64,000 nucleotides of DNA from positions 135,782,171-135,846,170 of the forward strand of contig JAQMRL010000002.1 of assembly GCA_035578175.1 (NCBI GenBank), given 5' to 3'. The notes under the pieces are model-generated. The model saw nothing but the letters and a program-made list of their open reading frames with translations, was not told where the DNA came from and searched no databases. The position numbers and the translations under genes are program-made. Positions 28,101 through 36,027 of the stretch are shown piece by piece. This DNA comes from Catonia carolina. Lineage: Eukaryota > Arthropoda > Insecta > Hemiptera > Achilidae. Each line of letters opens with the position of its first letter. The first letter of the stretch is position 1.

Positions 28101-31100
28101 GGGGGGATTAGTTTGTAGATTCTTTGTTTGGGATTAACTGCCATTGTCCTTCCACCATGTGCCTTTTGTTCATGCACTTCCTAAGTATTTTTCTTTCTAT
28201 TTTCTCAATTCTATCAGTGTCTCCTAAGTGATATGGCCCGAATATGGTTTCGCTGGAATAGTGGATTCCTGGGAGAACCACTGTTTGGTTTATAATTTTA
28301 TCTATTTTTATTTTTTTAATTTAAATAACTAGAAACTAATTATTTTTATGATTTTATAAATACATTGGTTGACTGGTAGGAATGTGTTTCAAGGATTGAG
28401 TTATAAACAAAACTCTGTGTATTAGTTTAGAATTAAGCTATTATGTAACTTATTGGAAGTTATAATCATTTTATATTTGTTTACAAAAATACTTACGGTA
28501 TTTGGTAAATGTATTATTGTGAATGTGTTGTTTCAGGTCCCACCATGGTTAGAGAATGTATCCCTTACACCTGATTTATTATTTAGATACCAAGTTAGTG
28601 AGAAAAATTTATCAGATGTGCTTGAAGCCGATTTGAAAATATTAACTGAAATTCAACAGGTAATTTCAATATCAATAGAATTACTAAAACAAAATATATT
28701 TATCTTATACAACAGTAGGATAACTTATTAAATAAATGTAAATTAATCGAGTACTTTATTTATTTCAGCCATTAATGGTGAATGATCAATTGTGTCAGCT
28801 GTACTTAGATCTCGAACCTTTTCATCAAGCAGACTGTGCTCTTGAAACTAGTATGGGTTTCACATCGTCGAGTGGAACATCAAGTGGAGAGGGTGATGAT
28901 CATCCTTTGAGTAGTATCAAGGTAACTAATAAAATTTATAAATACATATAACGTTAATGAATAATCATTGATAATGAAGGTAAAAAAAAAATAATGAAGG
29001 TAAAAGCTCATAACAGACAGGTGGAGTGTAAAAATTTACATTCAATCTGTTAGTTGTAGGTCTAAAAGAAAATAGTTCTGTTTCTTATCAGATAGTCAGC
29101 AATTAAATGACTGAATCATTTAAGAACAGAAGAGGTAGAGGTGTAAAAGGCACTAATTAGAGTTATCTCCTCTGAAAGTAATGAATTTCATTACACAGCC
29201 AGACCCTGTGATGAATGAAGTGAAGGTGTCATTTACAGAGTGGAAAATATGTGCTTTTCAGAGGGCCTGGCAGGCTGATAAGCATACTTTTCCACTCAGT
29301 GAGGAAGGCAATTGTAAACCACCTCACTCCTCGTTTTACTTAGTAAAACCTCTACAGGTTTGAACAGCCTTTCAATTGACGACCTAAACAACAATGATGG
29401 TTACAAAAAAAATTATTTCATAATATACAATTGAGATTATTTTCAATCCTTGTCGTCCCAGTTACACCAGCTTGTCTACTCCATTTGCGACAAACAGTAC
29501 AGCCAAACTGCCTCTCCTTCAATCACACCACCAATTTTCAAAGTGTTGAATAGTCAGCCAATACTTTAATTTTGTGAAAAAATAAAAATTTGATAGTTCC
29601 AAGTCAGTGATGTAAGGTAAATGGTCAAAACATTTGCGGATTCAATTTATTTTTTACAGCATTAATGCTAGGCGACAACATAAGGCCATGCATTTTCATG
29701 AAAAAAAGCAATATCCTTTGTTAGCATCTCTTGTTGTTCATTCTGTAGAGAATGAACCTTGAAATTTGATTTGCTTGGAGTTACAAAATTGTGAAGCACT
29801 GCTTATCATGAATGACTTATTTAAATTTTTTAACAGGTTGAATGCCATACAAGAAAACAAACATATGCTGTCACAAAATTGCTAATGAAATATACTTGTT
29901 TCTCACAAATTAGTGAGAAATTTTCTCTCAACATAAGTTCAGGAGTCAAATGCATCCAAAAAGAAATTCTCATTTTCAGTGCATTTTTGAGGTTAAATGA
30001 ACACTATAAAATACTGTAAATTTAGAATACATTTTTAATATGTCAGTATGTTTTCTTGTTCGAAAGTTACAGGCCCATTTACGAGAAATTTGTTTTTATT
30101 TACTAATCTGTAAAATTTATACCTGTTACTTTCTTTTACCATTTTTAAAACACAATCATCTCTCATACAAAAATTTATCCCTAGTGCCACGAGAGGCAAA
30201 TTTCTCTCGGTGAGTTTAGCACAAAAAACTGAACAAGAGAATAAAATGGCATAATGTCTCTAATATACTGTACTTGTAATTATGACCTAATTAATTTTTT
30301 TTTTGGTATATTAATGATATTTGTGTAGGCTATTATTAGTAGTGACAAGTCAGGGCATGATATCTTCATCAATGTGTATCATTGCATTCAAACTGTTAAC
30401 AAATTCTTATCTCACAATAAGATTTGACCCTCTTTCTAGTCCGTCATTCATATTAGTTTGTCCATCCCTGAACTTTTATAGCATTCCCTTACAGGAATAT
30501 TAGATTATTACCATTTATATATTTAAAATGCAAAATCACTTCCAATGTATTTTAAATGGTAATTCTATTAACTCTTAAATACAGAGTTCTCCCAAACAGA
30601 CTTGTATAATTTTCCCAATTTGCCCAAAAGTTCTAAACTTGAAATTCATGCTGTTATGAGCTTCATTTTATGAAATGAAAAAGAGTTAATTTCGTTTACA
30701 ACGTAAAGCTGTAATACAACGTATTGTAATGCGGTTCTCCCACATTTATCCACTCCATAGCCACATTCCATAAGCATACAGGATATGTGTCATCTCTCTT
30801 CTCATTTCACAACACACCTAGTCGGTATTAGACATGTGTTAAAGTTGTTTTATTTAAAGTTTTAGTTTAAAACCGTTCTTTTCAGCAACAAAACTATCGT
30901 ACTACTGTGCCCGTTACTCACAGTTATTCTAAGGGCGGTAAAGTTTGTTGTTAATATAAATCATTAATTTAATGATAGGGGTTTGAAACCGAAGAACATT
31001 GTGCAAATTTATTCACACTGGTCCACTATGCTAAAAACCTATAAATCGCCTACAGTGGATATCGGATGCAGATGGTCCTTCTGAGTGCACAGAAATATAT

Positions 31101-31489
31101 TCCAACAGGATGTTGCCACTACATCTGCTTCCATATTTCACGATGTACTACTAAAAGGTACAAAAAGAAAAAGACTGACTATATGTGTGACGATATCTAA
31201 CATTAGCTGGTATCGATTACACATGCACTGTGCTGAAATGGAAACCAACCAATTTGTTTGTAACTTCTAATTTAAGGTGTTTTGATGAACAGCCCTTATA
31301 TTTAAAAAAAAAACATGAGAAATATTTAGATACACTTTGATATGAAAATAATTTTTTTAATTTATATTTTTATTTCAGACAAAAAAGAAATATCGATCAA
31401 TGGAATATCACGATAAAATGGTGATGTTATTTGAAGAAAATGCTCCAATGCCTTCCCCTCTATCTCATTCCAATGGACCTGCTTTGTAA
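1046..31489 (+). CDS. per: period (per), circadian clock repressor; C-terminal 795 codons in 16 exons, 5' end outside window
   Basis: PERIOD is the negative limb of the insect circadian loop: it is phosphorylated by casein kinase 1 (Doubletime), enters the nucleus with TIMELESS or CRY2, and represses CLOCK-CYCLE. Sixteen open segments with AG/GT borders join with matching phases (1046-1165, 4287-4427, 5732-5850, 6637-6792, 9008-9241, 10597-10711, 11974-12239, 14412-14614, 18325-18512, 20195-20305, 21114-21238, 22133-22283, 24777-24848, 28537-28659, 28769-28921, 31379-31486) into exactly 795 sense codons. Recognisable insect PER blocks are [52 protein letters not shown], the basic [13 protein letters not shown] stretch, and the C-terminal [18 protein letters not shown]. 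The PAS repeats and start codon must lie left of base 1. Introns range from about 0.1 to 3.7 kb and host many transposons, but no exon is broken. The 3' end is ambiguous (see 31379 and 39500). Gene identity rests on recalled family motifs, not a database search. Confidence 0.96.
1490..1690. repeat. repeat family G, copy 1
   Basis: Collinear with 11575-11765 (ttgccatcactcatcg, aacctggttctttgaag, aatttgtggcttccat). Old, non-coding. Confidence 0.5.
2018..2103 (+). repeat. SINE-C 3' fragment
   Basis: The tail portion of the family (catttcatcattcaccg, gcattagcagcaa, cagtcggacgttaaacc) followed by oligo-A. The tRNA-like head is missing. Confidence 0.7.
4287..4427 (+). CDS. per: per exon b (residues 41-87)
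   Basis: Acceptor ttgcag and donor GTAAGT (consensus), phase 0 to 0, 47 codons. It contains a [16 protein letters not shown] helix, equivalent to the block between the PAS region and the phosphorylation-rich domain of insect PER, then a Ser/Lys-rich tail (DKSESKPVS). Confidence 0.93.
4595..5240 (-). pseudogene. LINE (non-LTR retrotransposon) C-terminal remnant
   Basis: Conceptual minus-strand translation gives decayed blocks ([24 protein letters not shown]) that match the better copy at 37525-37960. Many stops. Confidence 0.55.
5732..5850 (+). CDS. per: per exon c (residues 88-127), start of the per-short-type region
   Basis: Acceptor ttgcag, donor AG/GTAATG, phase 0 in and 2 out. It encodes [18 protein letters not shown] and then [16 protein letters not shown]. 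This is among the most conserved insect PER stretches and belongs to the region where Drosophila per-short mutations and Doubletime-site phosphorylation map. That functional link is family knowledge, not shown here. Confidence 0.95.
5933..6330 (+). repeat. SINE-A copy 2
   Basis: Full-length copy in the intron between per exons c and d, from accgacaggtggagtg to gatgacctaaa. Diverged, with short indels. Confidence 0.8.
6378..6546 (+). repeat. SINE-D (tRNA-derived)
   Basis: tRNA-like head with box A (gtggtgtagtggtcagcg) and box B (gggttcgattcccgg), a ~90-bp body and an A-rich tail. In the intron just before per exon d. Confidence 0.75.
6561..6598 (+). repeat. partial tRNA-like head
   Basis: cgccttcgtagcatagaggt followed by tagcgcatttgcc resembles the 5' half of a tRNA-derived SINE (box A only). 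It is truncated 39 bp before the exon d acceptor. Confidence 0.5.
6637..6792 (+). CDS. per: per exon d (residues 127-179)
   Basis: Acceptor ctgcag, donor AG/GTCAAT (weaker than consensus), phase 2 in and 2 out. The split arginine codon gives [16 protein letters not shown], the continuation of the per-short-type region, then a Ser/Gly/Asp-rich tail. tRNA-like SINE sequence ends only about 40-90 bp upstream of the acceptor. Confidence 0.95.
8080..8411 (+). repeat. SINE-B copy 1 (tRNA-derived)
   Basis: ~330 bp with Pol III box A (TGGTCTAGAGG) and box B (GGTTCAAACC), a conserved body (catactctctcaggaatggt, gtctgtacaagactacacc) and an A-rich tail. In the per intron after exon d. Confidence 0.82.
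9008..9241 (+). CDS. per: per exon e (residues 179-257), glycine-rich linker
   Basis: Acceptor ttgccag, donor AA/GTCAGT, phase 2 to 2. About 50 residues are Gly/Ala/Val/Asn low complexity ([27 protein letters not shown]), followed by TTTSGP and the conserved [12 protein letters not shown]. The low-complexity part sits where Drosophila PER has its Thr-Gly repeat, so it may be the counterpart of that spacer. The donor was chosen because splicing to 10597 restores the conserved [10 protein letters not shown]. Confidence 0.93.
10597..10711 (+). CDS. per: per exon f (residues 257-295), basic segment
   Basis: Acceptor tttttag, donor G/GTAAGT, phase 2 in and 0 out. It encodes [16 protein letters not shown] followed by [16 protein letters not shown]. 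The cluster of Arg/Lys is a candidate nuclear localisation signal, as PER proteins carry at this point. Confidence 0.95.
10783..11330 (-). pseudogene. LINE reverse-transcriptase C-terminal remnant
   Basis: Read on the minus strand with frameshifts: [27 protein letters not shown], then [19 protein letters not shown]. It is the post-RT region of a non-LTR element, of the same family as 27640-28262 and 34850-35045. Confidence 0.6.
11575..11765. repeat. repeat family G, copy 2
   Basis: Partner of 1490-1690 in the intron before per exon g. Confidence 0.5.
11974..12239 (+). CDS. per: per exon g (residues 296-384)
   Basis: Acceptor ttgcag, donor CTT/GTATGT, phase 0 in and 2 out. It encodes [17 protein letters not shown], a conserved PER motif, then a Ser/Thr/Pro-rich stretch including [15 protein letters not shown]. 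Mostly predicted disordered, with many potential phosphorylation sites. Confidence 0.93.
12240..13410. other. per intron, unassigned left part
   Basis: AT-rich DNA with no recognisable element before the TIR element at 13411. Confidence 0.6.
13575..13957 (-). pseudogene. mariner transposase C-terminal fragment
   Basis: Minus-strand reading gives [36 protein letters not shown] (the third catalytic-Asp motif of D,D34D mariners) and, after frameshifts, [20 protein letters not shown]. It lacks the N-terminal half. Confidence 0.85.
13985..14210 (+). pseudogene. second mariner transposase C-terminal fragment, opposite strand
   Basis: [20 protein letters not shown] is the typical end of a mariner transposase. 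It abuts the minus-strand copy, so two 5'-truncated copies stand head to head. Confidence 0.75.
14412..14614 (+). CDS. per: per exon h (residues 384-452), Pro/Asn-rich
   Basis: Acceptor ctgtag, donor CAAT/GTGAGT, phase 2 in and 1 out. It encodes [18 protein letters not shown], an Asn/Ser tract ([16 protein letters not shown]), then [16 protein letters not shown]. The Asn tract is simple-codon AAT/AAC and likely length-polymorphic. Confidence 0.93.
15085..15128 (-). ncRNA. hammerhead ribozyme motif (type I), Penelope arm 1
   Basis: Minus strand: TTTACT-CTGATGA-t-GGTG/GATC/CACC-GAAA-CAC-GTGTA-AGTAGG. CUGAUGA and GAAA are the invariant core, stem II is GGUG/CACC with a GAUC loop, stem III is the minimal CAC/GUG, cleavage is expected after GUA, and stem I is UUUACU with AGUAGG (two G-U pairs). 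Confidence 0.75.
15234..15797 (-). CDS. GIY-YIG endonuclease domain of a Penelope-like element, 187 codons, RT part missing
   Basis: An open frame ends at the stop at 15234. Residues ~67-105 read [20 protein letters not shown] then [15 protein letters not shown]: the GVY...YIG pair, the catalytic Arg in the following helix and the CxxxxC/EH pattern of Penelope-type C-terminal nucleases. There is no reverse transcriptase upstream, so it is not an active element. The flanking Lys/Asn richness reflects AT bias. Confidence 0.8.
   Translation of the reverse strand: MRTTLILDNKIKHKPFIALKYNKTINNKLYRTLNKFYKIAYTCNNKKLLSTNIIKNNINETLSNKKGVYKIDCGNEDCKKFYIGMTSRNFQVRYNEHKKALKCDYIISNYTNHIKEEKHKFGKIDEHFNIIEQCNIENKNKIEKYEMFHIFKYLKEQKQDILNEQIKFRNDEVILTAAAIYSKYEKG
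16088..16131 (+). ncRNA. hammerhead ribozyme motif, Penelope arm 2 (slightly decayed)
   Basis: The inverted copy on the plus strand: core CTGATGA (16094-16100) and GAAA (16114-16117) are intact. Stem II has one A-C mismatch, and the base after GAAA is T instead of C. Stem I and the GTA cleavage site are kept. Confidence 0.65.
16234..16569. mobile_element. MITE, 336 bp, ~31-bp TIRs
   Basis: The left end (agttcagccgttcttagttt gctcctactgt) and the reverse complement of the right end share tcttagtttgctccta exactly, with few differences elsewhere. Internal sequence is non-coding. Confidence 0.7.
17577..17931. mobile_element. possible pogo/Tigger-like MITE
   Basis: The left aatacagttgaattttgac and the reverse complement of the right end (aatacaattgaatcttcat) form ~24-bp imperfect TIRs of the CAGTTGAA type. 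No coding capacity. Confidence 0.35.
18325..18512 (+). CDS. per: per exon i (residues 452-514), Pro/Met-rich
   Basis: Acceptor ttatag, donor CAAATG/GTATTA, phase 1 in and 0 out. It encodes [18 protein letters not shown] and [11 protein letters not shown], typical of the proline-rich C-terminal half of insect PER, then a Gln/Asn-rich end. Confidence 0.93.
18808..18976 (+). repeat. SINE-C (tRNA-derived), full length
   Basis: ~170 bp: tRNA-like head with box A (TGGTGTAGTTGG) and box B (GGTTTGAATCCC), body, and tail gtcggacgttaaacc plus oligo-A. It sits inside a pogo-like element. Confidence 0.8.
18987..19193 (+). mobile_element. 5'-truncated LINE tail with (GAA)n end and target duplication
   Basis: 207 bp flanked by aagtcctcatga (18975-18986 and 19194-19205). 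It encodes the end of a LINE polyprotein ([20 protein letters not shown] ... [17 protein letters not shown]) followed by gaagaagaagaa. Confidence 0.82.
20195..20305 (+). CDS. per: per exon j (residues 515-551)
   Basis: Acceptor tttaaag, donor CAG/GTTTGT, phase 0 to 0, 37 codons. It encodes a Ser/Lys-rich segment containing [22 protein letters not shown] resembles a sumoylation-type tetrapeptide (hydrophobic-K-x-E); this is only a pattern match. Confidence 0.9.
21114..21238 (+). CDS. per: per exon k (residues 552-593)
   Basis: Acceptor tttacag, donor GA/GTAAGT, phase 0 in and 2 out. It encodes [18 protein letters not shown] and then [18 protein letters not shown] dipeptides are potential proline-directed kinase sites. 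Confidence 0.92.
21463..21856 (-). repeat. SINE-A copy 3
   Basis: Full-length copy in the per intron after exon k. Reads gtttaggccaccagccgaaa at its left (tail) end and cctgtctgttatggac at its right (head) end. Confidence 0.8.
22133..22283 (+). CDS. per: per exon l (residues 593-643)
   Basis: Acceptor attgcag, donor GAG/GTAATG, phase 2 in and 0 out. It encodes [20 protein letters not shown] followed by acidic and serine-rich sequence ([11 protein letters not shown]). The SSFYSF block with acidic flanks is a conserved late PER segment. Confidence 0.93.
22411..22890. mobile_element. possible pogo-like non-autonomous element
   Basis: Left tacagtgacttctctcttaa and the reverse complement of the right end (tacagtcgattttctgtatc) form imperfect TIRs. 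No protein seen. Confidence 0.35.
22891..24776. other. per intron, mostly unassigned
   Basis: A weak tRNA-like head around 23878-23950 (gtgggtagggtaag...) without a clear box B. Otherwise nothing identified. Confidence 0.5.
24777..24848 (+). CDS. per: per exon m (residues 644-667), 24 codons
   Basis: Acceptor taacag, donor AAG/GTATAA, phase 0 to 0. It encodes [20 protein letters not shown]. It can be skipped without a frame change, so an isoform lacking it is possible. Identified by frame continuity between flanking exons; too small to recognise alone. Confidence 0.82.
25122..25230. repeat. repeat family E fragment
   Basis: ctttctctcgccctgtatga, ggaaagtattgttttcat: the head of a dispersed repeat also at 50766, 58737 and 59137. 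Confidence 0.6.
26400..27130 (+). pseudogene. LINE AP-endonuclease domain remnant
   Basis: Plus-strand reading with stops: [20 protein letters not shown] (the start of an APE-type endonuclease), later [16 protein letters not shown] (resembling the D-x-N-A-K-I motif), then RINRKGE and [14 protein letters not shown], the WTW-SPNG-type end of the domain. Confidence 0.6.
27240..27600 (-). pseudogene. LINE post-RT remnant (second fragment)
   Basis: On the minus strand, [18 protein letters not shown] and downstream stop-ridden sequence match the 10783-11330 family. Confidence 0.45.
27640..28262 (-). pseudogene. LINE reverse-transcriptase C-terminal remnant
   Basis: On the minus strand, [15 protein letters not shown] ... 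then, open for 83 codons (27936-27685), [20 protein letters not shown] ... [20 protein letters not shown]. The latter is homologous to 33911-34160. It is a fragment oriented against the endonuclease piece to its left. Confidence 0.65.
28537..28659 (+). CDS. per: per exon n (residues 668-708), conserved C-terminal domain
   Basis: Acceptor tttcag, donor CAG/GTAATT, phase 0 to 0, 41 codons. It encodes [18 protein letters not shown] then [16 protein letters not shown], the strongly conserved C-terminal PER block thought to contribute to repression of CLOCK-CYCLE. It is a strong diagnostic of gene identity. Confidence 0.96.
28769..28921 (+). CDS. per: per exon o (residues 709-759)
   Basis: Acceptor atttcag, donor AAG/GTAACT, phase 0 to 0, 51 codons. 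It continues the conserved block with [17 protein letters not shown], then a Ser/Gly-rich [17 protein letters not shown]. The 109-bp intron before it is the shortest in the gene. Confidence 0.95.
29006..29395 (+). repeat. SINE-A copy 4
   Basis: Full-length copy in the per intron after exon o. Imperfect flanking duplication aatgaaggtaaa / aatgatggttac. Confidence 0.8.
29440..29800 (-). pseudogene. mariner transposase remnant, heavily decayed
   Basis: Minus-strand blocks [18 protein letters not shown] (compare the mariner ...HDNARPH) and, after a frameshift, [20 protein letters not shown], matching the YSPDLAPSDFxLFPKLK motif with substitutions. Confidence 0.6.
29800..31378. other. per intron, unassigned right part
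   Basis: No element or gene recognised between the mariner remnant and the last exon. Confidence 0.55.
31379..31489 (+). CDS. per: per exon p (residues 760-795), stop codon overlapping a splice donor
   Basis: Acceptor atttcag, phase 0. It encodes [18 protein letters not shown] and [27 protein letters not shown]...EENAP is the conserved PER C-terminal block. If unspliced, the stop is TAA at 31487-31489. However, those bases lie inside a consensus GTAAGT donor (31486-31491), so the exon may instead end at 31485 in phase 2 and continue at 39500. An AATAAA at 31767-31772 would serve the unspliced form. Confidence 0.93.
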   Translation, partial: TKKKYRSMEYHDKMVMLFEENAPMPSPLSHSNGPAL

Positions 31490-33852
31490 GTATTTACCTG
31501 GATTACCCAACTTTTAACTCATAACTTTCATTTTTACGTCATCAAACTAGTAATGCATGCGATATAAACTCAATGTTATCCAGTATTGATTTCAATAATA
31601 TAACATAAACTGCCCAGTTAAAGAACATCGTATAATATTCTTTGAGAGTTTAATTGATTATACAACCCCATGTAACAAAAGTTCTACTGAATTAATAATA
31701 GATTACTAGTTCATATAGAATAGCATGACAGCAAATTACAGGCTAGGAAGGATTTTAAAAATTGTGAATAAAATTTCCCTTTTAATATTTTATGTTCCTT
31801 ACCTTTAGTGGCAATTTTTAAAAGTGTCATCTGTCATTTTCCTATGTCTGTCCAATCATCCGTCACATCCAGATGTCAGAAATGTTAAGAGATAGCAACA
31901 AACGGTTTTCAGATTCATAATCTACACAAAAAGTTTGTGGGCCTGAATTGAGTTAGAAGTTCCGGTTTCAACAGGAAGTGGCCCAAATCTGGAAGTCAAG
32001 AAATCAAAGTCGGAATTTTGAAACAAAAAAGTGTCATCCGATTCCTCTTAGAGTTGATACAGACATCACTAATGGTTTTTGCCGTAGGTCAAAGGAAAAC
32101 CTTTTTTTCTTACGAAAGCTAAGTGGGCTTGATCTCTAACAAATTCTTTAGAAAAAATTGCCACCAGCCCATGAGATTTCGTATGAAAAGGATTTTTAAT
32201 GTTCTACTTTGCATTTCTGGTCAAAATTAACCCCTCATCTGGAAGGACTTCTTTATAAATCTGTACCTAAACCAATAAGCATATACAGATCCCAAGTCTA
32301 AAATTCAGCTAAACCATTAGTTATGACTAAACAACAATTTTTTCGATCAAATATACTGAGGATTGTTATAAATGCTGTTTCAAACGCTTCCACATACATG
32401 TCACAAGGATTTTAACATCATTTACATAAATGAAACAGTCCACCAGACATAGCACTGATTTAAATCAACATTAGAAAACAACCCACTTATCCACAATTTG
32501 AACTGTCCGCATTTGTAGGGCAAAACTAATCATTGGCTCCACAGAAGATGGAGTTGAGATTTGGGACAAATTTAGTGATCATCTGATTTGGTTCTCTGTA
32601 AACATAAGTTGTTAACAAATTCATTCTTTTAGCATTTAAATAATCAGTCATAACAATTAAATGCTAGGGTTCTGCTACTGAGTGGTGTTAAAATAATATA
32701 AAATAAACTGTTAACATACTGGTTGTGAAAAACTTTAGAGCTGTAAATTTAAATAATTTTTTAATCCTTAACATGTTTACGTTGTAATCTGTTCAATTTA
32801 AGAACATTAAGCAAACCCTCGACCCTATGAGATGAGGATGGTATGTTGGACATGTAAATGAAGTGTGATTTTGTACAGACTCAGGCCAACAATTCCTGAT
32901 AAAGTATGGATAATTAAACCCTAACCATTAAAGTACACCGATAACACTGTCTAGTATTCAAATCCATATAAAAGTGGCCCGTATTTGGCCCAGGAATCTT
33001 CATCTCTGAAAATCAGCTGTTACAAACTGACGCATGGTGACAACTTCACCACTAGACTGATCTGGTGGATAAAATTTATATAAATAAAGTGAAAAAATTG
33101 TTTTGGTAAAAAATTATCAGCTGGGGCTTCCATCATTCAAAACAAATTTACAGTAATAGTTATGAAAAGTTCTCTACACGTTGTCCCACATACATCTAAT
33201 ACTGTGCTGTCATGCTATTCAACCCAGACCGTATCTGCTTTACCCCGTGTAGGCCTATCAAACTAACTTTAAAAATGTTGGGTAAAAGATGAGTACTTAT
33301 AGATAAAATGAGACATTTTCATAAATGTTTTTAAACCAGTAGATTGTAAAATACAGTAATTATTCTAAATTTATTTGTCTGTATGTAGTCACTTATCCAA
33401 TCCTTATAGACTATAAGTTTACACAGGGATGATTTTTTTTAATTTTTGGTTTATTAACTGCATCCAGAGACTCCAAAAAAGAGAGTATAGGACATGTCAT
33501 AATAAAAATGATAAATTAAAATATTAACCCTGTTAAATTCATTTATTACCAAAAAGATATGACTACTACATACTTACTTCAATAAACAAATCATCTAAAA
33601 ATTTACATAATTTCCCTTACCATTTGCTCAAAAATATAATTTTTATTTTGAAAGGAATTCTTGTACTCTACAGAATGTTTCATCCATCAAGTATTGTTTT
33701 AAACTATTTTAACAAATACAAAATCCCACAACTTTTTAAAACTTGTGGTTGTTTAGAAACATTTGGATCTTTTTCGTTATGTATCAAGGAAGTTATGGGT
33801 ATGCCTAACTTCTTGATTGAAGGCGTTTCACACAAAAGTCTTCTGCTAGAAC
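31490..33852. other. per 3' flank or last intron, unassigned
   Basis: AT-rich, no gene. Function depends on whether the donor at 31486 is used. Confidence 0.55.
31767..31772 (+). terminator. candidate poly(A) signal for the short per 3' end
   Basis: AATAAA about 280 nt after the TAA at 31487. It is relevant only if the 31486 donor is not used. Chance occurrence is common in DNA this AT-rich. Confidence 0.3.
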
Positions 33853-34545
33853 AGTTAACATACTGTTAAATAAATCTTAAATATTTATTTATTTATTATT
33901 TATAAAATCAAAATGGTTAGCGGAAACGAAAAAGACATGAAAGAACTGAACATAACGGAACAAGATCTATTGATAAAAATCGACATACTAAAAATCTTAC
34001 AAAACTCAAACATCAGATTCAACAAATAAACCAAAAAACCTGTAGTAAGAGTTGTTTCAGACGAGATTCGACAACAAAGATCTCGGTGCCTTAAAGATTG
34101 CTGGGCAAAAAATAGACTACTAAAAGTCAAAGTGTCCAGAAATTGGCCTAAAAGATCTTCCAACATTGATTGAAGTGGTCCATTGTTAGGTCTCAAAAGC
34201 AAACAAAAAAAAAGAAATTGAAAATATTTTATTAATTCAAACTAATTATCCTTTATTTACTTAGCTATTCCTTACTTAGTATTACTTTTGTTAGTATTTC
34301 CTTAGTTTTACTGCAGAAACTGTAATGGTGGGTTTTGACACATATTTTAGTTATGATATTGGTTGTAGTGCATAATGAGTCATTACTAGAAATACATATG
34401 CTGACTAATGGAAAAATAATCTTTGAAAGTTAATAATATTTTCATTCCATTTTTGTGTATTAATAAATTTGTTTTGTATATTCTACATTTTTTGATTTTA
34501 TAAATAATAAATAAATATTTAAGATTTATTTAACAGTATGGTAGC
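33853..34545. repeat. ~54-bp inverted repeat bracketing a LINE fragment
   Basis: tactgttaaataaatcttaa (from ~33856) recurs inverted at the right end (to ~34544), identical except for a 4-bp indel over about 50 bp. The enclosed 590 bp include 33911-34160. Could be a TIR element or a local inverted duplication. Confidence 0.5.
33911..34160 (+). pseudogene. LINE C-terminal remnant
   Basis: DMKELNITEQDLLIKIDILK ... VVRVVSDEIRQQRSRCLKDC WAKNR parallels [11 protein letters not shown]... at 27685-27936. One in-frame stop. Confidence 0.5.
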
Positions 34546-34849
34546 CTATCATTTGAAGACCCCCATTGCAGGAATGATCCAAGTACATGTTTCCTCATTC
34601 TGTAGTAGATAACACTTAATATTTCCCAAGTACATTAGAACAGATCAAAATTGATCCTCATCAGGTTTGTACAAATTGCTCATAATCAAGAAGGCACATT
34701 GGTACTTCCAGAGTTTGAGGTTATGTTCATAGGCTGACTAAATCATGAACATCCATATTATAAATGATACACCATTTATACAATGATACTATAGCACAAA
34801 GCTTTCTGCCAACATTGGTTAAAACTTGAAAGGACATTAAGAAAACTGG

Positions 34850-35045
34850 AATGAACTGAATCGTATTCAGACAACTAACTATGGACTAATGGGATTCCTT
34901 GAAGATAAAAAACAGAATGTCGGGTAGACGGAAGAGAAAAGAAAAACCTACAGTGAGCGAATGCTGAGAATGTGGGCTGCAAAAAGAGCTTCCAGAAACG
35001 TTTAAAGTCACCTTACATGGTCTAAAATTGGTTCCACATGGTAAA
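34850..35045 (+). pseudogene. LINE 3' end remnant
   Basis: aggtgacttt-type end: gggctgcaaaaagagcttcc and agtcaccttacatggtctaa match the reverse complement of 10783-10850. Confidence 0.5.
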
Positions 35046-35830
35046 AAAACATTGAAAAATAGTAATTAAAATAAGGACTGATGGTTAACACAAGCTATAT
35101 TTTATTTTATTGCACTATCGAAGAACTGACTCTGCAAAATTATAAAAAAACTGACTTAGTTCCTTCTTACAGAGGGGTCTTCATTTCTAACGAAACACTA
35201 TTGTGTGAAATTCCTTCAATCGAGAAGTTAGACATACCTGCAACTTATTTATACAACAGAAAAGATCCACTTTTTACTTGCTGCATAATTGATTTTTCTT
35301 CAAACAGTTTAGTTTGATGATAGATGGTGTTAACAGTAGTACCATTTCTGTACAATTCTGTAGCAGTGATTTCTGAAAACCAATTAGAAGTTGAATGCCT
35401 ACAATGTTTTTTTTTTAAATAAGTAGAAGCTCAGATAGTTTTATTACAATTTTCTTTATTTTATATGAATTAAAATATTTGTGGTGCTATTTTAATGCTC
35501 ATGTTCTTTTTGTTTATCTATTCGTAGTAGTTGAAAGGATCTGCTGTTCAATAAATATCAATATACAAATAATATTGAGTATTATAATAGTTAATAATTC
35601 CATAATGCTTGCCATAAATAACTTAATTACCTTGGTAAACAGTATTAATGTGTGGTATTATTATTTTATCATTATAACACAGTATTCTTTATATATTATA
35701 TTTCAATGAATTTATCAATCGCCTATTTCTTGCCATCAACTTATATACAAATGATCATTAATAATGAATTTTATTGAATTTCATGAAATTAGCTAAGGTA
35801 AGTGTCGCTATTGAATGTATAATCATATTT

Positions 35831-35965
35831 CTGTGTTTTTTTGTCATGTCCACTTTACTTTGTAAAATTAATTAGCACTTGCAATAATATTAGTTAATAT
35901 ATTTCAATAAAATAATATGTTAGGTTATTAAATAAGCTTCTTTGTTCTACATTTGAAACTAAAGA
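35831..35965. repeat. local duplicate 1 (~130 bp)
   Basis: Matches 36997-37130 in the same orientation (tgtccactttactttgtaaa; aataatattagttaat). Each copy is followed by a SINE-B. Confidence 0.45.
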
Positions 35966-36027
35966 AAAATATTACCAGCAACTAGTCTTTTAGGTTATGA
36001 AACCTTAATTGAGGTTAATCATAATAT

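Noticed and set aside
33624..33869. 81-codon plus-strand frame
   Set aside because: No recognisable motif, no splice context, and a length expected by chance in this composition.
35081..35317. 78-codon plus-strand frame next to the LINE 3' end
   Set aside because: No similarity that I can name, no promoter or splice signals; likely chance.
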